A stretch of DNA of 33,043 nucleotides from Clostridiales bacterium (GTDB lineage: Bacteria > Bacillota > Clostridia > Oscillospirales > Acutalibacteraceae). Position numbers and translations under genes: made by a program. The stretch is from positions 1 to 33,043 of the forward strand of contig JAILFM010000084.1 in the NCBI GenBank assembly GCA_024697575.1, read 5' to 3'. This document shows, in pieces, positions 8,650 to 16,488 of this stretch. The notes below the pieces were generated by a model. That model was not told where the DNA came from and searched no databases. It saw nothing but the letters and a program-made list of their open reading frames with translations. Positions within the stretch are counted from its first letter, which is position 1, and each line of letters opens with the position of its first letter.

Positions 8650-9710
8650 ATCAGTTTAACCCGCCCTTCAAAAACCGTGACCGTGTTCTCCCCTATATCA
8701 CTGCCGGCGATATACGGTGTAAAATAAAGCGTTGTGTCGTCCGGTCTGTGCTCGCTTTCGTTATAAAAATCAAGAGCTTTTGAACCCTGATAGCTTTTCA
8801 TAAGGAAAACTTCTTCCATAACGGCGTCAAGATTATCGGTTTCTTCAACAAATTCCGCTCTGAATGCGCCGTTTTCACTGTCATACCACTGTATTCTGAA
8901 GCGGTATTCCATATCAATGAGCCTGATTGCCGCGGAATAAACAGCCGTTATAATTTCATCAAGGCTGCCGACATCGCCGCTGTCATACTGAATTTCAAAA
9001 AGAAGGGTAAGCGTTCTGCTGAACTCGCGTTCAAACTCTTTAACATATATATCGTCATGTTTTGCGCTTATCTTCCAATTCACCCGGCTCATACGGTCAC
9101 CTGGGCGGTAAGGGCGAAACTCCTTGACCTTTGTCACATCTTCGGTTGAATTTAAAGAATCCGCCGTCTGCTCTTCCCCGCCGGAGAAAAGAGTTTCAAC
9201 ATGCTGCATAAGAAAATCGGAAGGCTTGGGGAACACATTCACACCGGCTTCAATACCGGCTTCTTTTTCAAACCGGAAAATACGCAAAAAATCGTCCGTG
9301 ACAATTTTGTCACAGCTGACAATCACTCTGCCGGCATATACGGAGCCGATACTCCATGAATAGTAACACTCGCCGCGCCTTAACGGCAGCGTCATAACCT
9401 GCACTTCATCATTCGGATAAAAATTGTTCCGAACAGTGTATTCAAACCGAACGGCGCTCATTGGGAAAAGTGAAGAGTTTTTCACTTTAAACTCAACCGG
9501 TATATCGCTGCCCGTGCCCACCTGAACGCATTTAGCAGCAATGTCAAATTCACACCTGTTCATAACATACTTTGCCGCCGTAAAACTCAGAACAGGCAGC
9601 AAAAGTGAAATAAGAAAAACATAAAAAAAGAAAAACGAGCGAAAGAAGAAGAACAAAAAAGCGGTTACCAAAAGAACCGCTGAATATCTTAAAACACCTT
9701 TAAAATTCAT
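8640..9710 (-). CDS. DUF58 domain protein
   Basis: 356 residues. Two adjacent N-terminal hydrophobic segments (about residues 5-45) anchor a domain rich in beta strands. It is followed by the DUF58 signature around residues 195-215 (FRPYRPGDRMSRVNWKISAK), which resembles a vWA-type fold. Proteins of this family are encoded with MoxR AAA ATPases and transglutaminase-like membrane proteins and are presumed MoxR clients or adaptors; the biochemical role is not established. The start lies 2 bases after the MoxR stop and its end overlaps the next start by 10 bases, so the three genes are co-translated from one message. Confidence 0.9.
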   Translation of the reverse strand: MNFKGVLRYSAVLLVTAFLFFFFRSFFFFYVFLISLLLPVLSFTAAKYVMNRCEFDIAAKCVQVGTGSDIPVEFKVKNSSLFPMSAVRFEYTVRNNFYPNDEVQVMTLPLRRGECYYSWSIGSVYAGRVIVSCDKIVTDDFLRIFRFEKEAGIEAGVNVFPKPSDFLMQHVETLFSGGEEQTADSLNSTEDVTKVKEFRPYRPGDRMSRVNWKISAKHDDIYVKEFEREFSRTLTLLFEIQYDSGDVGSLDEIITAVYSAAIRLIDMEYRFRIQWYDSENGAFRAEFVEETDNLDAVMEEVFLMKSYQGSKALDFYNESEHRPDDTTLYFTPYIAGSDIGENTVTVFEGRVKLIWL

Positions 9711-9712
9711 AA

Positions 9713-10681
9713 TTATTCTTTAATTGCGGACTTGCCGCTGCTTTTCGGCATAGCAACTCTATTAATCGCCGCCATGACAACATCATTCTCGGTTTTACCT
9801 TCCGCCCTTGCCTTTGCGCTTAATGTAATTCTGTGACAGCAGGCAACGGGAACAACATCGATAATATCCTCCGGCACAACATATTTTCGCCCTGAAAGGA
9901 ACGCCTTTGAGCGAGCAAGGCGAAGAACAGCCTTGCCGCCCCTTGGGCTTACACCCGTTCTCAGCATTGGGTCATTTCTTGTTTCAAGAAGGAAGAGAGA
10001 AATATAGTCATAAATTGCATCGTCAACATAAATATCGTTTATGATTGACTGCATCTGAACAATTTCATCAAGTGAAACAACCGGTTCAATACTATCAATG
10101 CCGCCCTTATTCTCATTTTTAAGTATCAAAGCTTCGCTCTTGACATCCGGATAGCCCATGCTGAGCTTTGTCATAAATCTGTCAAGCTGGGACTCCGGCA
10201 TTTTCTGCGTTCCGGCTGAACCGAGAGGATTCATAGTGGCGATAACAAAAAAGGGTTTAGGCACGGTGTAGCTTACGCTGTCAACGGTTACCCTGCCCTC
10301 TTCCATAACCTCAAGCAGAGCGGACTGCGTCTTGGGCGAGGTTCTGTTAATCTCATCCGCGAGGAAAAGGTTACACATAACGGCGCCCTCGTGAAAGACA
10401 AATTCACCCTTGTTTTTATCAAACATCGAAAAGCCGGTTACATCCGCAGGCAAAACATCCGGTGTAAACTGCATACGCTTATATGACAGCGAAAGAGTTT
10501 TTGAAAAAGCCAGGGCAAGAGTCGTCTTACCCACGCCGGGAATATCCTCTAAAATAGTATGACCGCCGGAAAGAATCGTCGTGAGCACGGCATCAATAAC
10601 ATCGTCCTTACCGATAACAACCTTTTTAACCTCGGCTCTGACTTTATCAAGTTTTTCAAGAAGCAATTTCATTTGTTCCAT
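9713..10681 (-). CDS. MoxR-family AAA+ ATPase
   Basis: 322 residues from the chosen ATG. Walker A is GVGKT (49-53), Walker B FLADEIN (106-112), then the MoxR-typical sequence RTSPKTQSALLEVMEE and the arginine-rich C-terminal lid GVSPRGGKAVLRLARS. It probably acts as a chaperone that remodels or inserts a partner complex, here the DUF58 and transglutaminase products directly downstream. An open frame extends 23 codons upstream to 10750, but that extension runs into the terminator after secG. A GGAGG sits 11 bases before the ATG at 10681, and the family normally starts at this point, so I place the start there. Confidence 0.92.
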   Translation of the reverse strand: MEQMKLLLEKLDKVRAEVKKVVIGKDDVIDAVLTTILSGGHTILEDIPGVGKTTLALAFSKTLSLSYKRMQFTPDVLPADVTGFSMFDKNKGEFVFHEGAVMCNLFLADEINRTSPKTQSALLEVMEEGRVTVDSVSYTVPKPFFVIATMNPLGSAGTQKMPESQLDRFMTKLSMGYPDVKSEALILKNENKGGIDSIEPVVSLDEIVQMQSIINDIYVDDAIYDYISLFLLETRNDPMLRTGVSPRGGKAVLRLARSKAFLSGRKYVVPEDIIDVVPVACCHRITLSAKARAEGKTENDVVMAAINRVAMPKSSGKSAIKE

Positions 10682-10715
10682 TTTCGCACTAACCTCCACA
10701 GGAAAAAACGCCGAT

Positions 10716-10754
10716 AAAACAAAAAAGGCTGTGAAAACAAAAATTTCCACAGCC
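10716..10754 (-). terminator. Rho-independent terminator between secG and moxR
   Basis: On the minus strand GGCTGTGGAAA pairs with TTTTCACAGCC (11 bp with one G-U pair; core arms 10748-10754 and 10727-10733), followed by TTTTTTGTTTT. It ends secG. Because moxR begins only about 35 bases further on, with no clear promoter between, it may act as a partial terminator or attenuator for the downstream operon. Confidence 0.8.
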
Positions 10755-10770
10755 CGCAGATTAAACAGTT

Positions 10771-11025
10771 TTATTTCGCCACAAACAAAACAATAAGGGT
10801 CGCCGCCAGGGAAAGGACAAAGAAAACGCCGGCAAGCGCCTTTGTTATCTTAACAAGCTTTTGCTCCATAGTTCTGCCCTTGTTTTTGCCGAAAAATGTT
10901 TCCGCACCGCCGGCAATAACACCCGACAAACCGTCAGAACGACCTTCCTGCATCAATACTATAACAATGAGCGCTATTGAAGTGACAATAAGAACAGCAC
11001 CCAAAACGATTTCATACCAAGCCAT
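10771..11025 (-). CDS. secG: Preprotein translocase subunit SecG
   Basis: 84 residues with two membrane helices (about 3-25 and 58-78) around a cytoplasmic loop. The loop holds the SecG hallmark LMQEGRSDGLSGVIAGGAETFFGKNKG. SecG joins SecYE and helps SecA-driven export. The frame is open six codons further to a TTG at 11043, but that TTG overlaps the GGAGG ribosome binding site, so the ATG at 11025 is the real start. It has its own promoter and terminator. Confidence 0.95.
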   Translation of the reverse strand: MAWYEIVLGAVLIVTSIALIVIVLMQEGRSDGLSGVIAGGAETFFGKNKGRTMEQKLVKITKALAGVFFVLSLAATLIVLFVAK

Positions 11026-11058
11026 AAAAGAAGAAACCTCCAATAAAAATTACAAGTG

Positions 11059-11087
11059 ATTTTAGCACAGATGTTTTGATAATGCAA
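11059..11087 (-). promoter_or_regulatory. Sigma-A promoter of secG
   Basis: On the minus strand TTGCAT (11087-11082), 17 bases, then TAAAAT (11064-11059), with a TG one base before the -10 box (extended -10). It lies about 34 bases upstream of the secG start. Confidence 0.75.
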
Positions 11088-11136
11088 GTGCTTTTTTATT
11101 TTTTCGTATGTATCTGTCCAATATTTTTATTAAGTA

Positions 11137-11165
11137 TTGACAAATATTTTGTTTACCCTTAAACT
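11137..11165 (+). promoter_or_regulatory. Sigma-A promoter of the symporter gene
   Basis: Perfect TTGACA at 11137-11142, a 17-base spacer, and TAAACT at 11160-11165. It is divergent from the secG promoter, leaving about 50 bases between the two -35 boxes. Confidence 0.75.
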
Positions 11166-11200
11166 GTGGAAAATCGTGTTTTCAACAGGGGGAGTTTTTT

Positions 11201-12757
11201 ATGTCGCTGATGATAAAAGCCGGAATGCTGATTCTGTTTTTTGCCGCCATGGTGGGCGTGGGCATTTATTGCAGAAAGCATTCAACCGATGTCAACGGAT
11301 TTGTTCTGGGCGGGCGTAATGTCGGCCCGTGGCTAACCGCTTTTGCCTACGGAACGTCTTATTTTTCCGCGGTCGTCTTTGTCGGTTATGCCGGTCAGTT
11401 CGGCTGGAAATACGGCATCGCGTCATCCTGGATAGGGCTTACAAATGCATTTCTCGGTTCGCTCCTTGCCTGGGCGGTGCTCGGCAGAAGAACAAGAGTT
11501 ATGACACAGCACCTTTCCAGCGCAACAATGCCGCAGTTTTTCGGCGAAAGGTTTGACTCAAAGGGACTTAAAACAATCTCTTCGGCAGTTATCTTCATTT
11601 TTCTCATCCCCTACACAGCGTCTCTTTATAACGGTCTGAGCCGCCTGTTCGGCATGGCGTTCAACATTGACTACACCGTATGCGTTGTCGCAATGGCGGC
11701 GCTGACGGCGGTTTATGTCATTGTCGGCGGATATATGGCAACGGCGATAAACGACTTTATCCAGGGCATTATCATGATTTTCGGAATTATCGCTATTGTT
11801 GCGGCGGTTCTTAAAAGCCACGGCGGGTTCATTGCATCGCTTGATTCACTTGCTCAGGTATCGGACAGCACCGTGTCATCAACACCGGGTATTTTTGCTT
11901 CTTTCTTCGGACCCGACCCGCTCAACCTGCTCGGCGTTATGATCCTCACCTCGCTCGGAACATGGGGCCTGCCTCAGATGGTTCAGAAATTTTATGCCAT
12001 AAAGAGTGAAGACTCAATAAACAAGGGAATGATTATTTCAACTGTTTTTGCCGTTATTGTCGCCGGCGGATGCTACTTCCTGGGCGGATTCGGCAGACTC
12101 TTTGACGGCAAGATTGACATAACAAAAGAGGGCTATGACGCAATTATTCCGGCTATGCTTTCAACGCTGCCCGATATTCTTATTGCGCTTGTTGTTATCC
12201 TTGTTCTGTCCGCGTCGATGTCAACCCTTTCCTCGCTTGTTCTTACATCGTCGTCAACCCTGACCCTTGATTTTATAAAGCCGTCAATGAAGGGCAAAAT
12301 GAAAGAAAAATCACAGCTTCTTTCAATGCGTATTCTTATTGCGGTGTTCATTGCTATCTCAGCCGCAATTGCGGTTTATCAATACAAGAAAGGCGCTACA
12401 TTCATAGCGCAGATGATGGGCATTTCGTGGGGCGCGCTCGCGGGTGCCTTCCTCGCTCCGTTCCTCTACGGTCTATACTGGAAAAAAACAACAAAGGCAT
12501 CGTGTGTTGTCTGCTTTGCTTTTTCGGCAATCGTCATGATTTTGAACATCTTCTTCAGGCCTTCATTCCCCACCCTTCTTCAGTCACCGATTAACTGCGG
12601 CGCATTCTGCATGATTGCGGGTATGGTTATTGTTCCGCTGATTTCGCTTATCACAAAAGCGCCGGACAAAGAGAGAATCGACAGTATTTTTGCCTGTTAC
12701 GACAAAAAGGTCCTTGTTTCTGTGAAGGATTCAATCGGCGGCGGCGAAGAAGCGTAA
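11201..12757 (+). CDS. Sodium:solute symporter (SSS family)
   Basis: 518 residues with about 13 membrane segments, the normal size for this family. Visible hallmarks are the N-terminal GGRNVGPWLTAFAYGTSYFSAVVFVGYAG, the GGYMATAINDFIQG stretch in the middle, and the sodium-site helix SASMSTLSSLVLTSSSTLT starting near residue 337. The protein imports a solute with sodium ions; relatives carry proline, pantothenate, sugars or sialic acid, and the substrate cannot be told from the sequence. It has a strong GGGGGAG ribosome binding site. The next gene starts only 7 bases after its stop, so the two are probably one transcript. Confidence 0.92.
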   Translation: MSLMIKAGMLILFFAAMVGVGIYCRKHSTDVNGFVLGGRNVGPWLTAFAYGTSYFSAVVFVGYAGQFGWKYGIASSWIGLTNAFLGSLLAWAVLGRRTRVMTQHLSSATMPQFFGERFDSKGLKTISSAVIFIFLIPYTASLYNGLSRLFGMAFNIDYTVCVVAMAALTAVYVIVGGYMATAINDFIQGIIMIFGIIAIVAAVLKSHGGFIASLDSLAQVSDSTVSSTPGIFASFFGPDPLNLLGVMILTSLGTWGLPQMVQKFYAIKSEDSINKGMIISTVFAVIVAGGCYFLGGFGRLFDGKIDITKEGYDAIIPAMLSTLPDILIALVVILVLSASMSTLSSLVLTSSSTLTLDFIKPSMKGKMKEKSQLLSMRILIAVFIAISAAIAVYQYKKGATFIAQMMGISWGALAGAFLAPFLYGLYWKKTTKASCVVCFAFSAIVMILNIFFRPSFPTLLQSPINCGAFCMIAGMVIVPLISLITKAPDKERIDSIFACYDKKVLVSVKDSIGGGEEA

Positions 12758-12764
12758 AAGCCGA

Positions 12765-14975
12765 ATGTTTAATATGACACGTAACATTGTTATAAAACCT
12801 ATATTTAAGAAGACAGCCGCGGCATTAACTGCGGCTGTTATTCTCATATGTTCCCTGCCGCTTCATGTCACGGGCAGTTATGAGGGCAGGCAGATTTCAT
12901 TCGGCTCATATCCGCAAAGCCTTGTTACAGATTCCGCTTTGACTTCATCCCTTGAAATTGAAGCGGATAAACACGAATTTGAGTATCTGAAATCATTTTC
13001 GGGCGATTCATTTTCACGCGGAAGCGCACAGGAACAAAAGCTGACAAAGTACTGTGATTTTGAATACGAAGGCGAAAAATACCGCTGTATTGTGCTCAAA
13101 AAATACACCCCGTATGAAACATTTCTTCTGCCGCAAAGCGAAAATTCATCACAGTGTGACTGCGGCTATGAACTGAGCAAAAAATATTTCTTTTTGTTTG
13201 AAAGCATCACCTGGAATGTAATTAACGGAAAAACAGGACTTTGCCTCAGTGAAAAAACTCTTGACGCCGCGGCTTTCTGCCCGGTTCTGTTCGGAAAAGA
13301 TGTTAACGGTGACGGAGAAATCACCGACAGCCTTGACGGAACAAGCGAATATTTCGCAAATGAAAATCTCGATTTGCCGAATACTTATCAAGTAAGTTTT
13401 TCAAGATATTTTTTGACAAACAGTTTCGCCACTGTTGCTTTTTCCGGCAGCGAAGCAGAAAAGCTGATAAAAAAAGACGGCGACGCTGTATATTACCTTT
13501 CAGAAGGCGAAATTGAAAACAGTGAAAACTTTCCTTCACCGTTAAGCCGCGTTGCCGGCAAAGAACTTACGGACTACGCAAAATGCATGGGCGTTGACGG
13601 CGAAATATACTCCATGAACACGTGCTCCGCCGGCAGCGCAAAAATGTATAACATTCAGGTGAACGAGAAAGGAGAACTGAAAAACAGCAAAAAGAATGTT
13701 CAGTGTTTAACAAGGGTAATCCCGGCGTGCCGCATCGCCGACGCCGTTGAATGCATAAATCATGTCGCAGGCGAATGGGAATACACCGGAAACGGCAATT
13801 TCTCTGTGTTTTGCTCTGTCTGCCGGAAAAAACTTGAAAGCCGCTTTGTAAACCTCGGTTTTGAAGATGAAAAAATCGAAATCGAAAACGGTAAAGAAAT
13901 TAAGCCTGCGGTTTTAACCGACAGTGATTTTTTACCGATGGTTGTTTTTTCATCCGATAATGAGAATATATGCACCGTCAGTCAAAACGGAATTGTCAAC
14001 ACGGTTAATCCCGGGCAATGCAATATCACCGCAGAAATTACGGGCAGTGATATAAAAGCCGATTTACCCGTAACCGTCAAAGCGCGGCTGTTTTCACTGA
14101 CATACAAATACTTCGGCGAGAGCGAAACTGTTTTTGTGTATGAAGGTGAAAAAATCCCGGTTAAAAATCCGCCGGAATATCCCGGTTATATTTTCAAAAG
14201 CTGGAGCATGGATTTGCCGGAAAATATGCCGCCGCAAAACCTTGAAATTGAAGGAATATTTGAAGCCGAATCATACACGGCTGTTTTTACCCTTAACGGG
14301 GACATAATCGCTGAAAAAAACTATTTCTACGGTCAGAAATCAATCTCAATGCCGGACACATCCGGATTTAGTAAAACCGGTTATGAAATCGTCTGGCAAC
14401 CGTATTCGCTTAAGCCGGGCGGAACACAGATAAATGCCGAATACTCTCCCATTGTATATCATGCAAATTTCGTAGCCGACGGCAAATTGGTTCTTTCCGT
14501 TCCTTACACTGTTGAAACAAATTCAATAACCGAGCCCCATGTTCCCGAAAAAGCGGGATACTCCGGCAAATGGAGTAAATACAAGTTAAGCCCCGGCGGC
14601 TTTGAAATTCACGCTCAATACACGCTGATTTCAAAGCTGTCAATCAAAAATAACCCGCCTTCAAAAGAAACAAGCGTCTCATACCGTGAGGGTATAAAAA
14701 TAACCGCCTCATATTCCGATTTGCCAAACGGCTGTACTCTGAAATGGGACGACGGCAGTTCGGTCATTTACGGACCGGTTTATGAAAGAAAGAACATACG
14801 CCAAAGCTTCACCCTGACCCTGAGCGCAGTTGACAAAAACGGGAACGAAGTAAAGACCGAAACGGGAAAAATCTTAGGCGAAAGCGAAAAAATCAATGTC
14901 AGGGTATCTTTTTTCATAAAGCTCTCGGCGTTTTTTAAGTACCTTTTAGGTTCGATGAAAACAAACATACAGTAG
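12765..14975 (+). CDS. Secreted repeat protein with Big_2-like and InlB-type repeats
   Basis: 736 residues. A basic start and hydrophobic segment (about residues 15-37) make a signal peptide. Next comes a region starting at GRQISFGSYPQSLV, with an internal ITWNVI and later AFSGSEAEKLI, resembling DUF6273-type surface domains (tentative). A calcium-loop-like DVNGDGEITD lies at 179-188. A CxxC pair (FCSVCRKK) precedes a Big_2-like immunoglobulin domain around 365-440. Three tandem repeats of about 60 residues (446-622) share GY...W..Y.L.PGG..I.A.Y and match the InlB/Listeria-Bacteroides repeat. The C-terminal tail is hydrophobic and aromatic (FFIKLSAFFKYLLG). No LPXTG motif is present. No clear ribosome binding site precedes either ATG (12765 or 12774); expression may rely on coupling to the symporter gene. 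Function unknown; a surface adhesin is one possibility. Confidence 0.8.
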   Translation: MFNMTRNIVIKPIFKKTAAALTAAVILICSLPLHVTGSYEGRQISFGSYPQSLVTDSALTSSLEIEADKHEFEYLKSFSGDSFSRGSAQEQKLTKYCDFEYEGEKYRCIVLKKYTPYETFLLPQSENSSQCDCGYELSKKYFFLFESITWNVINGKTGLCLSEKTLDAAAFCPVLFGKDVNGDGEITDSLDGTSEYFANENLDLPNTYQVSFSRYFLTNSFATVAFSGSEAEKLIKKDGDAVYYLSEGEIENSENFPSPLSRVAGKELTDYAKCMGVDGEIYSMNTCSAGSAKMYNIQVNEKGELKNSKKNVQCLTRVIPACRIADAVECINHVAGEWEYTGNGNFSVFCSVCRKKLESRFVNLGFEDEKIEIENGKEIKPAVLTDSDFLPMVVFSSDNENICTVSQNGIVNTVNPGQCNITAEITGSDIKADLPVTVKARLFSLTYKYFGESETVFVYEGEKIPVKNPPEYPGYIFKSWSMDLPENMPPQNLEIEGIFEAESYTAVFTLNGDIIAEKNYFYGQKSISMPDTSGFSKTGYEIVWQPYSLKPGGTQINAEYSPIVYHANFVADGKLVLSVPYTVETNSITEPHVPEKAGYSGKWSKYKLSPGGFEIHAQYTLISKLSIKNNPPSKETSVSYREGIKITASYSDLPNGCTLKWDDGSSVIYGPVYERKNIRQSFTLTLSAVDKNGNEVKTETGKILGESEKINVRVSFFIKLSAFFKYLLGSMKTNIQ

Positions 14976-14992
14976 CCGCTTTTTATTTCGGA

Positions 14993-15021
14993 TTGACTTA
15001 TAATCTTTAATGTTGTAGTAT
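14993..15021 (+). promoter_or_regulatory. Putative promoter of the uxaC-glpK-malic enzyme operon
   Basis: TTGACT at 14993-14998, 17 bases, TAGTAT at 15016-15021, about 50 bases before the uxaC start. The -10 box is imperfect, so confidence is moderate. Confidence 0.5.
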
Positions 15022-15070
15022 TAAAAAAGCAGTTACAATAACATAAAAAAATAAACAGGGAAGTGATTCA

Positions 15071-16474
15071 GTGGTTAAAGAGTTTTTAGGCAAAGATTTT
15101 CTTATTGAAAACACGCCTGCTCAGAAGATGTTTGAAAAAGCCGAAAAAATGCCGATTTTTGACTGGCACTGCCATTTGTCACCGAAGGAAATATTTGAAA
15201 ACAGACAGCCCGAAGATATAACATCACTGTGGCTCGGCGCAGACCATTACAAATGGCGCTGTATGCGCTCATGCGGTGTGAGTGAAAAATACATCACGGG
15301 CGACGCAACAAGCGAAGAAAAATTTCGTGCCTTTGCTTCCTGTATGCCGTACCTCATAGGCAACCCCATGTATCACTGGTGTCATCTTGAGCTTCGCCGT
15401 TATTTCGGTATTGAAGAAATACTTTCACCCGATACGGCGGATAAAATCCATAAAAAAGCCAATGACCTTATTGCAAACGGAGGTTACACACCGAGGGAAC
15501 TGATAACGAGCTCAAATGTCACTCACCTTTGCACAACCGACGACCCGGCGGACAAGCTTGAATACCACAAGATGATAAAAAGGGATATAAACTTCGGTTG
15601 CAAAATACTGCCGGCTTTTCGCCCCGACAAGGCGCTGGGAATCGACCTGCCCGGTTTTAAGGGATGGATAAGCGATATGGAGAGAACTGCCGGCACCTCA
15701 ATCGACAGCTACGAAAAGCTTTGTGAAGTGCTCGCCGACAGGATTGACTTTTTTGAAACAATGGACTGCAAAGCAAGCGACCACGCATTTTCATACATTC
15801 CGTTTGAAAAAGCAAACAAAGAAGAGCTTGAAAGAATTTTTGTTGCGGGCAAAGCCGGCGAACAGCTTTCGGTAAGAGACGCCGACAAATACAAAACCGG
15901 TCTTCTCACCTTCCTTGCGGGCGAATATTCAAAGCGCAACTGGGTCATGGAACTGCATATCGGTCCCATGCGTAACAACAACACACTTATGTTCAGGCTC
16001 ATAGGCGCAGACACCGGCTTTGATTCGATTGACGACAGACAGATTGCTGTTAAACTTTCGGCTTTTCTTGATAACCTTGCGGTCAATAACAACCTGCCTA
16101 AGACAGTCCTGTTCACTCTCAACCCCAAGGACAATTATGTAATCGGTTCAATGCTCGGCAACTTCCAGACAGACGAGGCGGAGAGCAAAATCCAGTTCGG
16201 CTCCGCATGGTGGTTCAACGATAACATTGACGGTATGCGCGAACAGATGAAAGCGCTGGGCAATCTCGGCGCACTCGGAAAATTTGTGGGCATGGTAACA
16301 GACTCGCGTTCATTCCTTTCGTATCCAAGGCACGAATACTTCAGAAGGATTCTGTCAAACCTTTTGGGCGAAATGGTTGAAAAGGGGCTTTATCCTTTTG
16401 ACGAAGCGGTTCTGAGCAAAACAGTTTGCGATATTTCATATAACAACGCCGTTAAATATTTCGGTATTGAATAA
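15071..16474 (+). CDS. uxaC: Glucuronate isomerase (uronate isomerase)
   Basis: 467 residues, the usual length. It interconverts D-glucuronate and D-fructuronate (and galacturonate with tagaturonate), the first step of hexuronate breakdown towards 2-keto-3-deoxygluconate. The amidohydrolase-type metal motif is visible at D31-W-H33-C-H35 (FDWHCHLSP), with family landmarks HLCTTDDP, ELHIGPMRNNN and SYPRHEYFRR. The start is GTG at 15071 behind AGGGAAGTG. It begins a three-gene run with glpK 14 bases later and malic enzyme after that. The other hexuronate genes (uxaB/uxuB, uxuA, kdgK, kdgA) are not in the window. Confidence 0.96.
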   Translation: MVKEFLGKDFLIENTPAQKMFEKAEKMPIFDWHCHLSPKEIFENRQPEDITSLWLGADHYKWRCMRSCGVSEKYITGDATSEEKFRAFASCMPYLIGNPMYHWCHLELRRYFGIEEILSPDTADKIHKKANDLIANGGYTPRELITSSNVTHLCTTDDPADKLEYHKMIKRDINFGCKILPAFRPDKALGIDLPGFKGWISDMERTAGTSIDSYEKLCEVLADRIDFFETMDCKASDHAFSYIPFEKANKEELERIFVAGKAGEQLSVRDADKYKTGLLTFLAGEYSKRNWVMELHIGPMRNNNTLMFRLIGADTGFDSIDDRQIAVKLSAFLDNLAVNNNLPKTVLFTLNPKDNYVIGSMLGNFQTDEAESKIQFGSAWWFNDNIDGMREQMKALGNLGALGKFVGMVTDSRSFLSYPRHEYFRRILSNLLGEMVEKGLYPFDEAVLSKTVCDISYNNAVKYFGIE

Positions 16475-16488
16475 ACGGAGGAAAATCA

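Noticed and set aside
10682-10750. N-terminal hydrophobic extension of the MoxR ATPase
   Set aside because: It would be translated from the secG terminator and lacks a ribosome binding site. The ATG at 10681 has GGAGG and fits the family.
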